Notes under the pieces: model-generated
Databases searched by the model: none
Told to the model about the DNA's origin: nothing
What the model saw: only the letters and a program-made list of their open reading frames with translations
Program-made: the position numbers and the translations under genes
Assembly (NCBI GenBank): GCA_018292915.2
Contig: JACVVK020000092.1
Span: forward strand, 1,028,501-1,092,500
Direction: 5' to 3'
Source of the DNA: Batillaria attramentaria
Lineage: Eukaryota; Mollusca; Gastropoda; Batillariidae
DNA length: 64,000 bases
Shown here: positions 23,512 to 33,010 of the stretch, piece after piece
How the letters are laid out: every line of letters starts with the position of its first letter
Numbering within the stretch: position 1 is the stretch's first letter

Positions 23512-23753
23512 CACCCATCAGAGGATTTTTCATGGTGGTCCTTGTTGGTCGGGAAGGCTGGGGCAGGTGCATCCATCCCTGTCGCACTGGCTCAGGCTGA
23601 CAAAACGGAGACTGTTTGCTCCCACGACCAGTGACTGGCAGTGACAGGCTTGGTGCTGTTTTGCCGTTCTGCGCCTGAGCCGAGGTTTTGGGGTCTGCCT
23701 TTTTGTCTGATTTTCGAACTGGCTCTTCTTCTTTGTTCTTCCTAAACCAGTAC
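23512..23753 (-). CDS. Exon 16: WFRKNKEEE and Pro-rich linker
   Basis: 242 nt joining exon 15 in phase 2 and exon 17 in phase 1. It begins YWFRKNKEEEPVRKSDKK and ends GWMHLPQPSRPTRTT then KNPLMG. A basic start is followed by an Ala/Gln/Ser linker. No named domain. Splice signals are TGCAG|GTACTGG and GGTG|GTAAG. Confidence 0.82.
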
Positions 23754-24071
23754 CTGCAGGAACATTTTTTTTTTACAATAATGAAAAACAAAATTTTATA
23801 AATGTCTCAGCTCTTTTTTGTAAATTGTCACAGCAGTTACTTCCCATAAAAAATGGAAATGGACACAGCCTGCAACATGACACTTCTTGCTTTATACACT
23901 ACATATCCACTACAAAAAATTCCCCCATACCAACAAAACAACCCTAAAACAAACCTTTGCTCCCCTTACAAACACACTACCCGAAGAGACAATTATCTTC
24001 TCAGTCCTAATGTCTGCTCACCTGGTGACCTGCGCAAAAAGAAAACAAAACAAAACAAAACATTTGCTCAC

Positions 24072-24187
24072 CCATTTTCCCCCCAAGAGTCAACCTCCTC
24101 CTGATTGCGCTTTTGCTCCATTTCCTGCAGTCGTTGAAGGCTGCGTTTGGCAAGGTCGGGATCATCTGCCATTCCACGACCAACAGC
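24072..24187 (-). CDS. Exon 15: short helical exon
   Basis: 116 nt, phase 0 in and phase 2 out. It encodes AVGRGMADDPDLAKRSLQRL and QEMEQKRNQEEVDSWGENG, a predicted helix continuing the coiled coil of exon 14. The acceptor is ACGCAG|GCTGTTG and the donor is ATGG|GTGAGC. Confidence 0.82.
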
Positions 24188-24713
24188 CTGCGTATTCCAA
24201 CACAGATCAACTTTCTGCTTCAGTCTCTGCTACAATTTAAATGCTTATACTGCAGATGCAAAATGATGAGTACACTTTGTGTGGTTCACCACAGATCTAA
24301 AAGTTAAAAAATTATTTGCATATTTGACAAATAAATTTGAATGATGTGCATGTTAAATGTGCAAAATAAGATGTGGCCCAATTATCACGTGCACAAATAT
24401 CAAGTGTCCACGCTAAAAAACCCACATTCATCTTTGAAAACATACATAATGTTGCACGCACCAGAGTGAACAGTGGGGTGAATGTTAGCACATAAAGTAG
24501 CACTTACCTGCAACAGGCTTTCCCTGCTTTATCCTCCAGCCCTGCAGCGCTTTTGGCGTCTCAGAAGTGACCAATAATATGCACCGAGAAATAGTCATAC
24601 CATACCCTAACCAATTAGAAAATGCTTCAAGTATGTATGCCCTAAAAGCAAAGCCCCCTATAGACTGCCTGTGCAAGCACTGTGACAGGAACCACTCAGC
24701 ACCGCCAGCTCAC

Positions 24714-24998
24714 CTCCTGTCGACTTTCATTCCTCAGTCTCTGCAGTTCTTCGTCATGTTCCTGCTGTACCCTCTCCCTTGCGCGACATCTCTCCTGCTG
24801 CAGCTGCTGCTCCGTGTGGCGCGGTGGCTGCTGCTTCATCAGCTCCTGATATTCTTGGAGCTGTTCTTCCAGTCGATGGGAACGGTATGCCTGCTCCTCG
24901 GCGCTCCAGCTGTCGCTGTTACAAGTCTTTTTGCCACCACAAAGGCTCGCTGGTGTTGAAGACTTTCGAGTCTTGGGTTCTGGGCTTTTAGACAGTTC
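24714..24998 (-). CDS. Exon 14: Gln/Glu/Arg coiled coil
   Basis: 285 nt, exactly 95 codons, phase 0 at both ends. It starts ELSKSPEPKTRKSSTPAS. From SAEEQAYRSHRLEEQLQEYQ to DEELQRLRNESRQE it is a strong coiled coil, suggesting self-association or partner binding. The acceptor TTCTTCAG|GAACTG and the donor GAG|GTGAGC are clear. Confidence 0.88.
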
Positions 24999-25456
24999 CT
25001 GAAGAACAAAGCGATTTTCACAAGTTTGTGTTTTTAAATCAAGCAAGAAATTGCAGGGATGCAGGTTTTTGTCAAAGAACAGTTCATTCTTCTGTGCTAG
25101 GCAAAATAACATGCTTATGTAGAAGTGCAATTTTTTTTCACACATACACTGTACAGTAAAAAAAAAATATTTAAAAATGAAAAAAGAAAATTCATTTAAA
25201 TTCATTTCCTAGGCCATTTAAACTTAGAATTCATAAACTTATTGTGATTCTCCTGGTAGATTCATTTGGGCACATGGATCTAAAATTATTTTTTTCTAAA
25301 TCATTGTTTGCAGCTATGCAGAAACCATTCTTGACAAGCACCAAAAAAATAAAGGGAGGTGATATTAATTTAGGTTTCATGACCGGCACATAAGCTGGTC
25401 TTTCATAAAGATTCGCTACGCTTCAGCTTCATAAGCTGCTCATCTCCTCTCCTTAC

Positions 25457-25558
25457 CCGGTGGCCAATGTGCTGAGAGTTCTTGTGCCCACGCCCATCTC
25501 CATCCTGACTGATAAAGTATGAGTCATTCCATCTCCGACAGGCGTCATCCTCACAAGT
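25457..25558 (-). CDS. Exon 13: CxxDxC-containing exon
   Basis: 102 nt, 34 codons, phase 0 at both ends. It encodes TCEDDACRRWNDSYFISQ and DGDGRGHKNSQHIGHR. Two Cys and three His residues could suggest metal binding, but no known finger pattern fits. Acceptor AGTAGCAG|ACTTGT, donor CGG|GTAAGG. Confidence 0.72.
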
Positions 25559-25890
25559 CTGCTACTCACAAGACATAAAAATATTAGCTGAAAGGGGGTG
25601 GGGGATGGAAACACCACTTACAAAGCTTTAGCATTGTTAGTAAATGAAGTGATGCTCTGGTTGGACGCTATCACCATGTTAAATAACTTTGCAGCCTCAA
25701 ATACCGAGGCACAATGGAAGATTACGCAGCTTCACTACTTTTTTTCAGCAAGCGTCAAATCTACACTCAGGGCTTGAACAAGTGGATCTATTCCCTGCTG
25801 GTTCACCCTCACCTAGATACAGGCCTAATTACTATAGATTATAACTTGATTTGATGCCCCCCCCCCCCCCCCACCACCGTATATACTTAC

Positions 25891-25938
25891 AGAAAAATAC
25901 AGTCTTTCCATTTCCTCCCGTGGCATTCCTCGTTTCTG
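25891..25938 (-). CDS. Exon 12: 16-codon microexon
   Basis: 48 nt, phase 0 at both ends. It encodes QKRGMPREEMERLYFS. The acceptor has a good pyrimidine tract (CTGTTTTACAG) and the donor is TCT|GTAAGT. Its removal would keep the frame, so alternative use is possible. Confidence 0.78.
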
Positions 25939-26070
25939 CTGTAAAACAGAAAGAAACAGACGACAGTATTTTCTGACTCCAAGCGTCATCAACAAAGCAG
26001 CACGATGTGCGAGAAGATGCTTTCACACTTGCAGGGAACATCCAGCACAAAACATACATTAAAACAATAC

Positions 26071-26578
26071 ACCGGCCCCCGTAGTGTAGTGGTTAGCACT
26101 TCGGATCATGGACCGGGAGACCCGGGTTCGAATCCCAGCCGAGGCAAGTGGGATTTTTCCTACCTAGGTCGGCTCCTACCCAGAGCGGGTGTGCTATGGG
26201 CCCAATGGGGAGGCTGTTGCCACACAGCCGAGTTTCACCCACTTCACGGGTGTGACTTTGGGGGTGCTTCCCTTAGTATGACACGTCTTATGATGTGGAT
26301 GATTACACGGCCGGCACCGCAGGTGCCGTAGTTCCCGGGCCTGGTTAATGCCGGGATATTTATGACAGGAAGCGTGGAATGCGGCCCTGTCACGCAGTCC
26401 CAAACCACATGGACCTCCATAGCATCATCTTACTATCATCCTCATCTCCATCATTATGCATAATAAAAATTGTCCCAGCTTCCGAGTCCTCCGTGGGTTC
26501 CACCCATGACCTGGGAGGAACACCACAGGAGCTGGCAAAGAGTTGGGGCAGCCCAAAAAACAAAAAAAAAAAAAAAAC
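26071..26578 (+). mobile_element. SINE family 2, full length (~510 bp)
   Basis: This lies in the intron between exons 11 and 12, antisense to the gene. It has a tRNA-like head with A box TAGTGTAGTGGTTAGCAC and B box GGGTTCGAATCCCAGCC. A long body (GCTATGGGCCCAATGGGGAG, AATGCCGGGATATTTATGAC) follows, then a 3' region CCTGGGAGGAACACCACAGG ending in a poly-A tract. A second full copy lies reversed at 45829-46364 and a tail fragment at 35469-35533. It is much longer than family 1, so it is probably a composite SINE. Confidence 0.85.
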
Positions 26579-26721
26579 ATACATTTCATCCGTATCTTTC
26601 AGTGACTTGCTGTTTTTTTTTTATCTGCTTACATGTCTTGCAGTTACACTGTACATAATTACTGACAAAACACAATGAATAATTCAGAACACAAACAAAA
26701 AGTTTTGTTGTGGTCTCTTAC

Positions 26722-26872
26722 TGCTTTCTTCTCTTTCTTCTTCTGCTTCCGTCTTTCTTTCCTTGACACTGGATTACAATCCTCAAATCTTTGCCTTCCA
26801 GTCTCAATCTTTGTAACTCCGCTCTCAAAGTTCACATCTCCAAAATCATTTTTTGAGTCATCCTTCTTTGGT
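26722..26872 (-). CDS. Exon 11: Lys-rich exon
   Basis: 151 nt entered in phase 2, leaving in phase 0. It encodes PKKDDSKNDFGDVNFESG, then RQRFEDCNPVSRKERRKQ and a KKKEKKA end. The basic cluster KERRKQKKKEKK could act as a nuclear localisation signal or in RNA binding (inference). Splice sites: ATGCAG|ACCAAAG and GCA|GTAAGAG. Confidence 0.85.
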
Positions 26873-27023
26873 CTGCATATTACAAATAAACCAGAACAAA
26901 TTCACAAAGTTATGAAAGGATGAAGGAGTCATCAAGCGTGTTTATTATCAATAAAAACATAAATGTCTGGAGTCCACAAACATGAGATGGTGATAAGCAT
27001 ATTTTCATTATTTTGTTCACTTT

Positions 27024-27207
27024 GTTGGGGAGTCAGGAATGGCAGGGTGGCCAAATGGTAGAGCGATGGACTCTCAATGCTAGGGTTGCGAGTACTCATC
27101 CCAGCTGGGGCCAAATATTAGTACTGTCCTTTTTCTCGTTGCCCCGCCTTTGGCATCACCCTTACACGGTGGAAAAAGACTTTAAACTCTAGAACACCCA
27201 CCCACCC
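27024..27207 (+). mobile_element. SINE family 1 in intron of the J-domain gene
   Basis: A diverged, full-length plus-strand copy in the intron between exons 10 and 11. The head carries a ~10-bp extra segment before GGTGGCCAAATGGTAGAGCG. The target duplication TGTTCACTTT (27014-27023) and TGTTCACCTT (27208-27217) has one mismatch. Confidence 0.82.
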
Positions 27208-27395
27208 TGTTCACCTTGCATGACTTTGTAAAGGATTATTTCGTTTTATTGTATTTACTTCAAGAGAAACGGACAGACGAAGTCAGCAATTCGCAGGACA
27301 CTGTGAACTGTGAAAGCAGCTAATAAAACCTCTTGCATGACACCCTGCTTTTTAGAAATACCATCCAGTGAAGTGGCCTGTGTTTTCTACTGTAC

Positions 27396-27532
27396 CGAAT
27401 GCCATTGGCTGTCCTTTGGCGTCCAGCTTTTGGTGAGGCATCTCCCTGAGTCTGGCCACTGTCCCCTCTGTCTGCTGAGTTGGCGTCCTTCTTCACCATT
27501 TTCATGAGATGTTCTCTCATGTCTTCCATCTC
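27396..27532 (-). CDS. Exon 10: helical exon
   Basis: 137 nt, phase 0 in and phase 2 out. It encodes EMEDMREHLMKMVKKDAN followed by a Ser/Gly/Gln linker and GRQRTANGI. It joins the end of exon 9 (EQTRREK) to form a continuous charged helix. Acceptor TTGGCAG|GAGATG and donor CG|GTACAG. Confidence 0.85.
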
Positions 27533-28126
27533 CTGCCAAATAGACAAAACACTTTTTTTTTTACCGCACTTACTTCAAGATTACTAGATTTAAAGGCGTT
27601 ATTACTACCATTACAAGATTCCATACATACAAAACACTGAGGTGAAACTTTTCAGTTTAAAAAAAAAAAAAAAAAAAAAAAAATCCAGGTCGGTGTTCAG
27701 GGACCACAGGAAAATATGGTTTTCTAATGCAATTTGAAGGCCTCTCCATGTAATTGGAACCAAAAATAGCCACATTCTCTCTACAAAGAAACAATACATG
27801 AAGTACATTTATGAGCGTTTATTTTGTTTCTGTCAGATCTTTAACGGCTACTGTGCCTTGGCTTCAATCAGGTAAACGTAAGCCTGTCTGTGCACATATC
27901 TGGGCACGTGTCTTAGTGGTGTAACAGTAGACACCACCCAAACAGCTCAGCCTTAGCCTGTGAGCCTAAAGTTAAAAAAATTAGGGCCTTTAACAGAAGT
28001 CAACACTTGTTCCGGAACAGCTGCACTTGTAAGTTCGCCTGTATGCTTAAAAGAGTCCATCTTTGTAACATATATTTCTTCTTTTTTTATGATTAAATAA
28101 ATGAATGCAAAATCTTCCATGCTCAC

Positions 28127-28224
28127 CTTTTCCCTGCGAGTCTGCTCAGCAGCTGCTGCTTTTTTGACTTGTTCTTCTTCACCTGTGCCCCGCCCCCAGT
28201 GAACATGGCTTTCCGACGAGCTTT
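28127..28224 (-). CDS. Exon 9 with 1-nt deficit in a G-run
   Basis: The exon is 98 nt where phases of its neighbours require 99. From the acceptor it reads KARRKAMFTGGG. From the donor backward it reads GEEEQVKKAAAAEQTRREK. The two frames meet at a GGGGGCGGGG tract, the likely site of a missing base. Both splice signals are intact. Confidence 0.75.
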
Positions 28225-28559
28225 CTATATTAAGATCAGGGTGATGAAATTAAAATAGCATTAAAACAACTCATCTGCCCATAACTGGCAAAAACAAAAC
28301 AAAACAAAACCCAGCTGAATACCAAGTCAATATATTATACTTCTAAGCCATTTACATAATTACATGCACATGTCAGCCAATAAGTTAAAGAAAACCCTGT
28401 AATTTCTCTGGACTACGAACTGTAACTGAAACCGTGTAAAACTGAAAAAAGGATGATGATTTCTTCATGTGGTATAATTTACAGGCGTAGTAGATAAACC
28501 TGACAAAAATTAATATAATGTCAGGAAGTTCTCCCCCAATAAGTCTCCCATAATCTCAC

Positions 28560-28634
28560 CCGAGCTTTGTGGTTACGGCTTCTTCTCGGCTCTCTGTTTC
28601 TGAACCATTCCTCATACGAGTGGAACCTTTTCAA
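28560..28634 (-). CDS. Exon 8: EEWFRNREPRRSR
   Basis: 75 nt, 25 codons, phase 0 at both ends, encoding LKRFHSYEEWFRNREPRR then SRNHKAR. The donor CGG|GTGAG is strong, and the acceptor follows a T-rich tract. The basic end resembles a nuclear localisation sequence. Confidence 0.83.
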
Positions 28635-29162
28635 CTGAAAAAAAAAAAAAAATACTATAAGTTAATTAATAAATAAATTACACTCCCTGTGGAAGTAAAA
28701 CCATTAAAATTTTCCTATGAGTAAATAATAATACTGGTAATACTAATGGTACACAAACAGTAATGATAATGGTATGTCCCTGCATGAGTGAAACATCTTC
28801 AAATGTGAAGAATAACAGCCCTAAGTTTTTATCATATCATGACATATGGCCAGCATCCTTTCAATGTAGCTCTTATTCCCAAAAACCCCTCTTTCTGAGA
28901 CATATCTACATGTAACCTTGGTCCATTGCAACAAAACCTGATTAGATAATCTGAATTTAACAAAACTGTCATAGGAGGCAAACCTCCTACATCTGTATAA
29001 TACAAAGATTCACCAGTTACACAACTTTAATTCATGCCTTGCTTTTTCATGCTACAATTCATACAACTACTCCAATCTCCAAACGAAATTTCAGATGGAT
29101 ATCAGAACAACTGAAATGTCCGACTGTTTACTAAGAGACAAGACCAAGCGTTTCTCACGTAC

Positions 29163-29220
29163 ATCATCCTCTGTCAGGACATAGATCATCTCTGTCTGGA
29201 CGGCCAAAGTTCCGCAGTTT
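29163..29220 (-). CDS. Exon 7 with phase fault
   Basis: 58 nt between exons that require a multiple of three. Reading from the acceptor gives KLRNFGRPDRDDLCPDRG then a stop. Reading back from the donor gives NCGTLAVQTEMIYVLTEDD, which joins exon 8. One extra base within the exon would explain this. Splice sites TCTAG|AAACTG and GAT|GTACGT are acceptable. Confidence 0.55.
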
Positions 29221-29394
29221 CTAGAGAGGAAAGGAAAGAAAATGATCACTTGAACTGGTTTCATTGCAAAAACTGCAAAATCGTGAGCTGCACTCAACAC
29301 TGAAATCACACTAACAAACCTGCAACTTGCAAGGTTTGTGTACATGCCTGGGTTTGGATGTACGATTGACTAAAGAAAACAATCAGCAGCTCAC

Positions 29395-29488
29395 CTGTCG
29401 TAGTCTGTCTAGGAAACTTTCCTCATCTTCTTCATCCTCAGGAGTGGTACTCACGGAATACTTTTTCCTTCTGTCTTTCACTCAAATC
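29395..29488 (-). CDS. Exon 6 with +1 fault in an A-run
   Basis: 94 nt where 93 are needed. It begins DLSERQKEK and ends VSTTPEDEEDEESFLDRLRQ. The two frames meet at a five-A tract; one A fewer would restore continuity through a Tyr-Ser pair. The acceptor ATTTCAG|GATTTG and the donor CAG|GTGAGC are good. Confidence 0.75.
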
Positions 29489-29716
29489 CTGAAATGTCAA
29501 GGATGCTTTTCAGAATCACAACTTTTTTGTTTTATTAAATTAAACAGCATTTTTGCGTTTTTGTTTCTGGTGGTGGTGTGGGGGGTGTTAAGATGTGAAT
29601 TTTGTTGTTGTTGTTGTTGTTGTTTTTGAGAAGCTTTTTATACAAAAGAAATCTGAGAATTGCCCCAGAACACACACATACAGAGGCACTGACAAACAGA
29701 AAGAAAGACAGATTTA

Positions 29717-29775
29717 CACACACACACACACACAACACACACACACACCACACGCACACACACACGACACACACA
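29717..29775. repeat. Imperfect (AC)n microsatellite in intron
   Basis: AC-rich tract with CACAACAC-type interruptions. Confidence 0.85.
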
Positions 29776-29850
29776 GACTAGCAGAATTCCCTGCATTTTA
29801 GCGTTAATGTGCACACAGTAACCAGGCTAGAAAAATTTTCCAGCACTTAC

Positions 29851-29892
29851 GTCTTCTCCCGATGAATTCTGCCAGAACTTCAAGAACAAATT
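29851..29892 (-). CDS. Exon 5: 14-codon exon
   Basis: 42 nt, phase 0 at both ends, encoding NLFLKFWQNSSGED. It follows the acidic end of exon 4 (DEDWTYF), giving an aromatic DWTYFNLFLKFW stretch. Acceptor CTTTCAG|AATTTG and donor GAC|GTAAGTG. Confidence 0.82.
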
Positions 29893-30299
29893 CTGAAAGA
29901 CAGACATAAAAGAGATACATAAAATAACAACACAACTAACCACAACTTTTCCTCTGGCAGGGAAAAAAACAAAGAGTACATGTACTTTTGGAAATGGAGT
30001 TATCGTCCATCTTGTCATGAGCAATAAGGCAGTCATCGCTTAAAGATGTAACCGTCAGTAACAACGGGATTCAGAGGGTGTTAATGCATTCCACTAGTCT
30101 TCTAATATCAAAACTTCATGGGTTATATTCAGAGGGTCATTTTGTAAACACGGGGACGTACGAGCCTCAAAACCTCTGCATCATATTCTGAAATCTCTAC
30201 GTAAATGATGCACGTGTGTATAAGAAGAAAACACTGAAAGTGAAATACAAAAAAAAAAAGAAATGGACACCCCCCCCCCCCCCCCCCCACATCACTTAC

Positions 30300-30417
30300 A
30301 AAGTATGTCCAGTCTTCATCTTCATCTTCTGACCAGTCCTCCTCATCATCATCGAGAAGTCATCGCCACAGCTCTCGGCACACGTCATGAAAGGGTGAAG
30401 CACCCTCTGCAGAGCTT
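30300..30417 (-). CDS. Exon 4: acidic exon with -1 fault
   Basis: 118 nt where 119 are expected. It enters in phase 1 after the acceptor GGTAAG|AAGCTC and reads ALQRVLHPFMTCAESCGDDF. After a 1-nt loss near TTCTCGATGATG it continues DDDEEDWSEDEDEDWTYF to the donor TTT|GTAAGTG. The acidic cluster is typical of protein-binding linkers. Confidence 0.72.
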
Positions 30418-31084
30418 CTTACCTGTGTTTAGAAACTAGTGGGCATCATTCGTCAGAAACATTACTCAACAGTAATGATACTTTTCCACCTTTTTTTTTC
30501 TGAAGAGAACAGGGTCCGTATGTAGAACTCGAGGTTAATTTAACCCATGGCTACAGGCCTAACCCAGACTAGGACAAAAGAAACCCCAAAACAAAATTAA
30601 ATTCTAAAAAAGGAAGTGCACAAAGACAGACAAAAATCCTTCTATAAACGGCATAGGCACCTTGCTTGAATGGACCTGCTTCCTAATTTAAAACCCCCCC
30701 CCAAAAAAAACAGAAAATTTAACCCTAGAGCTAGTTTAGTTTGAGGTTAGACTGCAACCCCGGGGGCTAAACTCCCTAACCCGAACTTTACATGCGGGGC
30801 CCAGACTGCCTACGTTGTTCATCTCAACACCAACAAAAGTCATTATCCATGCTGACCTTTACCAATTTTTCTGGACACCAAATAAACCTTGGATGTGACA
30901 CATACCTACTGAAACGACCTTAACTTTTTCACTGTCCTTACTTTTCAACCAAAATCTGGAAAAGTTTTTAAAAAGAAAAATAATCTCCTGCTTTTCAAAT
31001 ATTTTTATTTTATTTTTTCCTCAACATCGACTGCAAACCCGCGAAAAAACAAAGAAAAACGGTGGAAACCTGGCATGGGGGCTG

Positions 31085-31330
31085 GAAAAAACTCATGATA
31101 TGTGAATGATATGTGATACTGATAAACTCTCAGTTGTCCAACTAGTGTTTATTCCTTGATGGCGAAATGGCGGGAAAACAGACTGCAGCAGAATTCCACC
31201 AAAGCGATGAAAAAACTCATGCCTGAATGATATGTGATACTTGATAAACTCTCAGTTGTCCAACTAGTGTTTTTTCCTTGATGGCGAAATGGCGGGAAAA
31301 CAGACTGCAGCAGAATTCCACCAAAGCGAT
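31085..31330. repeat. Near-identical tandem duplication (~123 bp x 2)
   Basis: Two units (31085-31208, 31209-31330) start GAAAAAACTCATG and include CTCAGTTGTCCAACTAGTG and TTGATGGCGAAATGGCGGG. They differ only by a few indels and substitutions. It lies in the intron between exons 3 and 4. Confidence 0.92.
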
Positions 31331-31562
31331 GAAAAAACTCATGTCTGCATTTTATAAGTTTTTCTTTGTTCGTAAGGTTTACAACACTTTGCGAATTGGA
31401 GCAGCACTGTTATCAGCCCCACCAGCACACACTGTATTTAGTGAAGATGGTCAGACATCGAAACAGATTTTTTTTTTTTTTTTTGCTCTTTGGTTTTTAC
31501 CAGACCTTCAAATTCAACATTTCTTGGTGTGAACGGTTGAAAAGGGAGGGTCATACTGTCAT

Positions 31563-31803
31563 CTGAGAAAACAGCGATCGTCAAATGTGTCAGGACCATG
31601 GTAGCCATTCGGACTACCGCCCTGAACAAAACTGGTAGCCCGAAAAAAAATCTGGAAGCCGGAGTGGCTGCTAGGTTCTGATTCATCTCAGAATTCCTGC
31701 TTGCCATTCGGGCTACCCGCTACCGGAGCTTTCACTCGCCCGACGGTAAAATTTGGTAGCGAAAGCAGAGCGGGCGAGGCGCATTTGACGATCGCTGAGA
31801 AAA
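31563..31803. repeat. Small inverted-repeat (MITE-like) element
   Basis: About 22-24-bp inverted ends (CTGAGAAAACAGCGATCGTC and its near reverse complement) enclose ~215 bp. The interior has two related blocks, CATTCGGACTACC and CATTCGGGCTACC, in direct order, and complementary GGTAGC motifs. No target duplication was resolved. Intronic. Confidence 0.5.
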
Positions 31804-32073
31804 GGATTTCAGCCCTAATCAAATCTGTGGCACTTAGGCCCTTTTCCCTCATATCATGTTTGGTTATTGTTTTCAACCAACTTTCTTGAAATAAACTTGC
31901 TGGATGGATTGATTTCCACCGTTTTTAGGCTTACTTGAACTAGATCTGGATCTTGAAAATCCCATACTATTCATCTGAGTACAATCAGGATTAATCATCT
32001 TACTAACCAGTTACCATATCTGCTTAAAGTCTCTTATGACTGCATGACTGTGCAACAGTTCAAAAATACATAC

Positions 32074-32150
32074 GGAAACATCTCATGGCACCCATGTAGG
32101 CCTGGCTGAGTTCTTGGAACTTATCTGTTGCAGGACGGGTCATCCGGATT
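32074..32150 (-). CDS. Exon 3: J-domain helix III, with +1 fault
   Basis: 77 nt where 76 are needed. It begins NPDDPS (directly after HHPDK of exon 2). After a 1-nt shift near CCGTCCTGCAAC it continues ATDKFQELSQAYMGAMRCF. KFQELSQAY is the conserved helix III of DnaJ domains. Acceptor GTAATAG|AATCCG and donor TTTCC|GTATGT. Confidence 0.8.
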
Positions 32151-32263
32151 CTATTACAGAAAACCAAAATATCAGATCAGTCAAACAGCAAAATCGTAAC
32201 TGAAGCTAAAGACTAAGTCTATAGATATTTCACAAAGCAATCCTAACTGTGAGTGTACTTTAC

Positions 32264-32317
32264 CTTGTCTGGGTGATGAAGCAAAGCAAGCTTTTTTGTA
32301 CTGTCGCTTGACATCGT
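32264..32317 (-). CDS. Exon 2: J-domain helix II and HPD loop, with +1 fault
   Basis: 54 nt where 53 are needed. From exon 1 it reads DDVKRQYKK and then loses frame. From the donor backward it reads KKLALLHHPDK, containing the HPD tripeptide essential for Hsp70 stimulation in J proteins. The shift maps to a six-A tract (T-run at 32292-32297 on the plus strand). Splice signals TTTTTTCAG|ACG and AAG|GTAAAG are intact. Confidence 0.85.
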
Positions 32318-32789
32318 CTGAAAAAAGCAAACAAAAAAAACACGGAACTGTCATCTGGAAGAATGTACGCAAGGTCATTTGATATTTATTCATTTAATAT
32401 CGAATTAAACAGAAATTAATTTCGTTTTGGGGATTCGACAACATCGAATCCAGATCATGTGCAGGCTGGAGCTCGGTGTCCGACACACTGGTCAGTGATG
32501 AACAGTTGATTTTGGGCATCAGTACTGTCGTCAGACAGGTTAAAATGGACCATTTAGTCGGTCTAGTCACTGTCCAGTACTTCCGCTTGCATATTTACTG
32601 CAATACCAGTGGAATGCACACCGACAGAGACGAACAGGCCAACTCTACAACTTCCTCAAACAAGTGGTTCAACTTTCACTTTCCAATGAGTCGCCATTTT
32701 TTCAAAGCGATGGCACGCACAAGCTTCAACGTTACGTTACACCATGCAAGAAGAAGGCTAGTATTCACCCAAAAGACAACGAACTTTAC

Positions 32790-32859
32790 CTTCTGTTGCG
32801 TCTTTCTCGAGTCCTAAGACCTGTAGATAATCAAGCTTCTTCTTTTCCAGCTGAGCCAT
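32790..32859 (-). CDS. Exon 1: start codon and J-domain helix I
   Basis: 70 nt, 23 codons plus 1 nt. The ATG sits in a good context (GACATGG) and is followed by AQLEKKKLDYLQVLGLEK then DATE, the usual helix I of DnaJ domains starting ten residues into the protein. The donor is GAAG|GTAAAG. I chose this ATG because the J domain begins right after it; an upstream ATG is out of frame. Confidence 0.88.
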
Positions 32860-33010
32860 GTCGATGCATTTGCGTTGCTTTTGGTCCCCTTCAACTTCGC
32901 GCGAGTTCTGTCGATTCCACACGAGGTAGGTCGGACGTTCCCGGAAGTGTCCGAACTACGATCGGATACTGTCGTCATGGAAACACTCGCAGATTTCGGC
33001 GGGAAAGGGT
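32860..33010 (-). promoter_or_regulatory. Probable 5' UTR/promoter of the J-domain gene
   Basis: Just upstream of the start codon is a GC-richer stretch with an ETS-type site CCGGAAGT (32941-32948 on the plus strand). ETS sites near the start are common in housekeeping promoters without a TATA box. The transcription start is not determinable from sequence. Confidence 0.4.

Larger units (their letters stand above)
18750..32859 (-). other. Gene: J-domain protein with UIM-like motif and Q-rich tail (19 coding exons)
   Basis: This is the gene-level summary. Exons with GT-AG boundaries and matching phases build a protein of ~1,690 residues. Residues 1-65 form a DnaJ J domain (YLQVLGLEKDA start, HHPD loop, KFQELSQAY helix). 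J domains bind Hsp70 and stimulate its ATPase. An acidic DDDEEDWSEDEDEDW segment follows, then EEWFRNREPRRSRNHKAR and Lys/Glu-rich coiled-coil stretches. Exon 14 is a Gln/Glu/Arg coiled coil. Exon 17 carries IREALKRSM, fitting the ubiquitin-interacting motif core. The last exon (~965 codons) is Ser/Pro/Gln rich. J plus UIM is known from DNAJB2, but that protein is short; I do not recognise this architecture as a named family. A role linking Hsp70 to ubiquitylated clients is inference. Exons 2, 3, 4, 6, 7, 9 and the 18/19 junction each show a 1-nt phase fault. Confidence 0.8.

Noticed and set aside
26071..26145. Functional tRNA gene
   Set aside because: The tRNA-like part is the head of a ~510-bp SINE with another full copy at 45829-46364.
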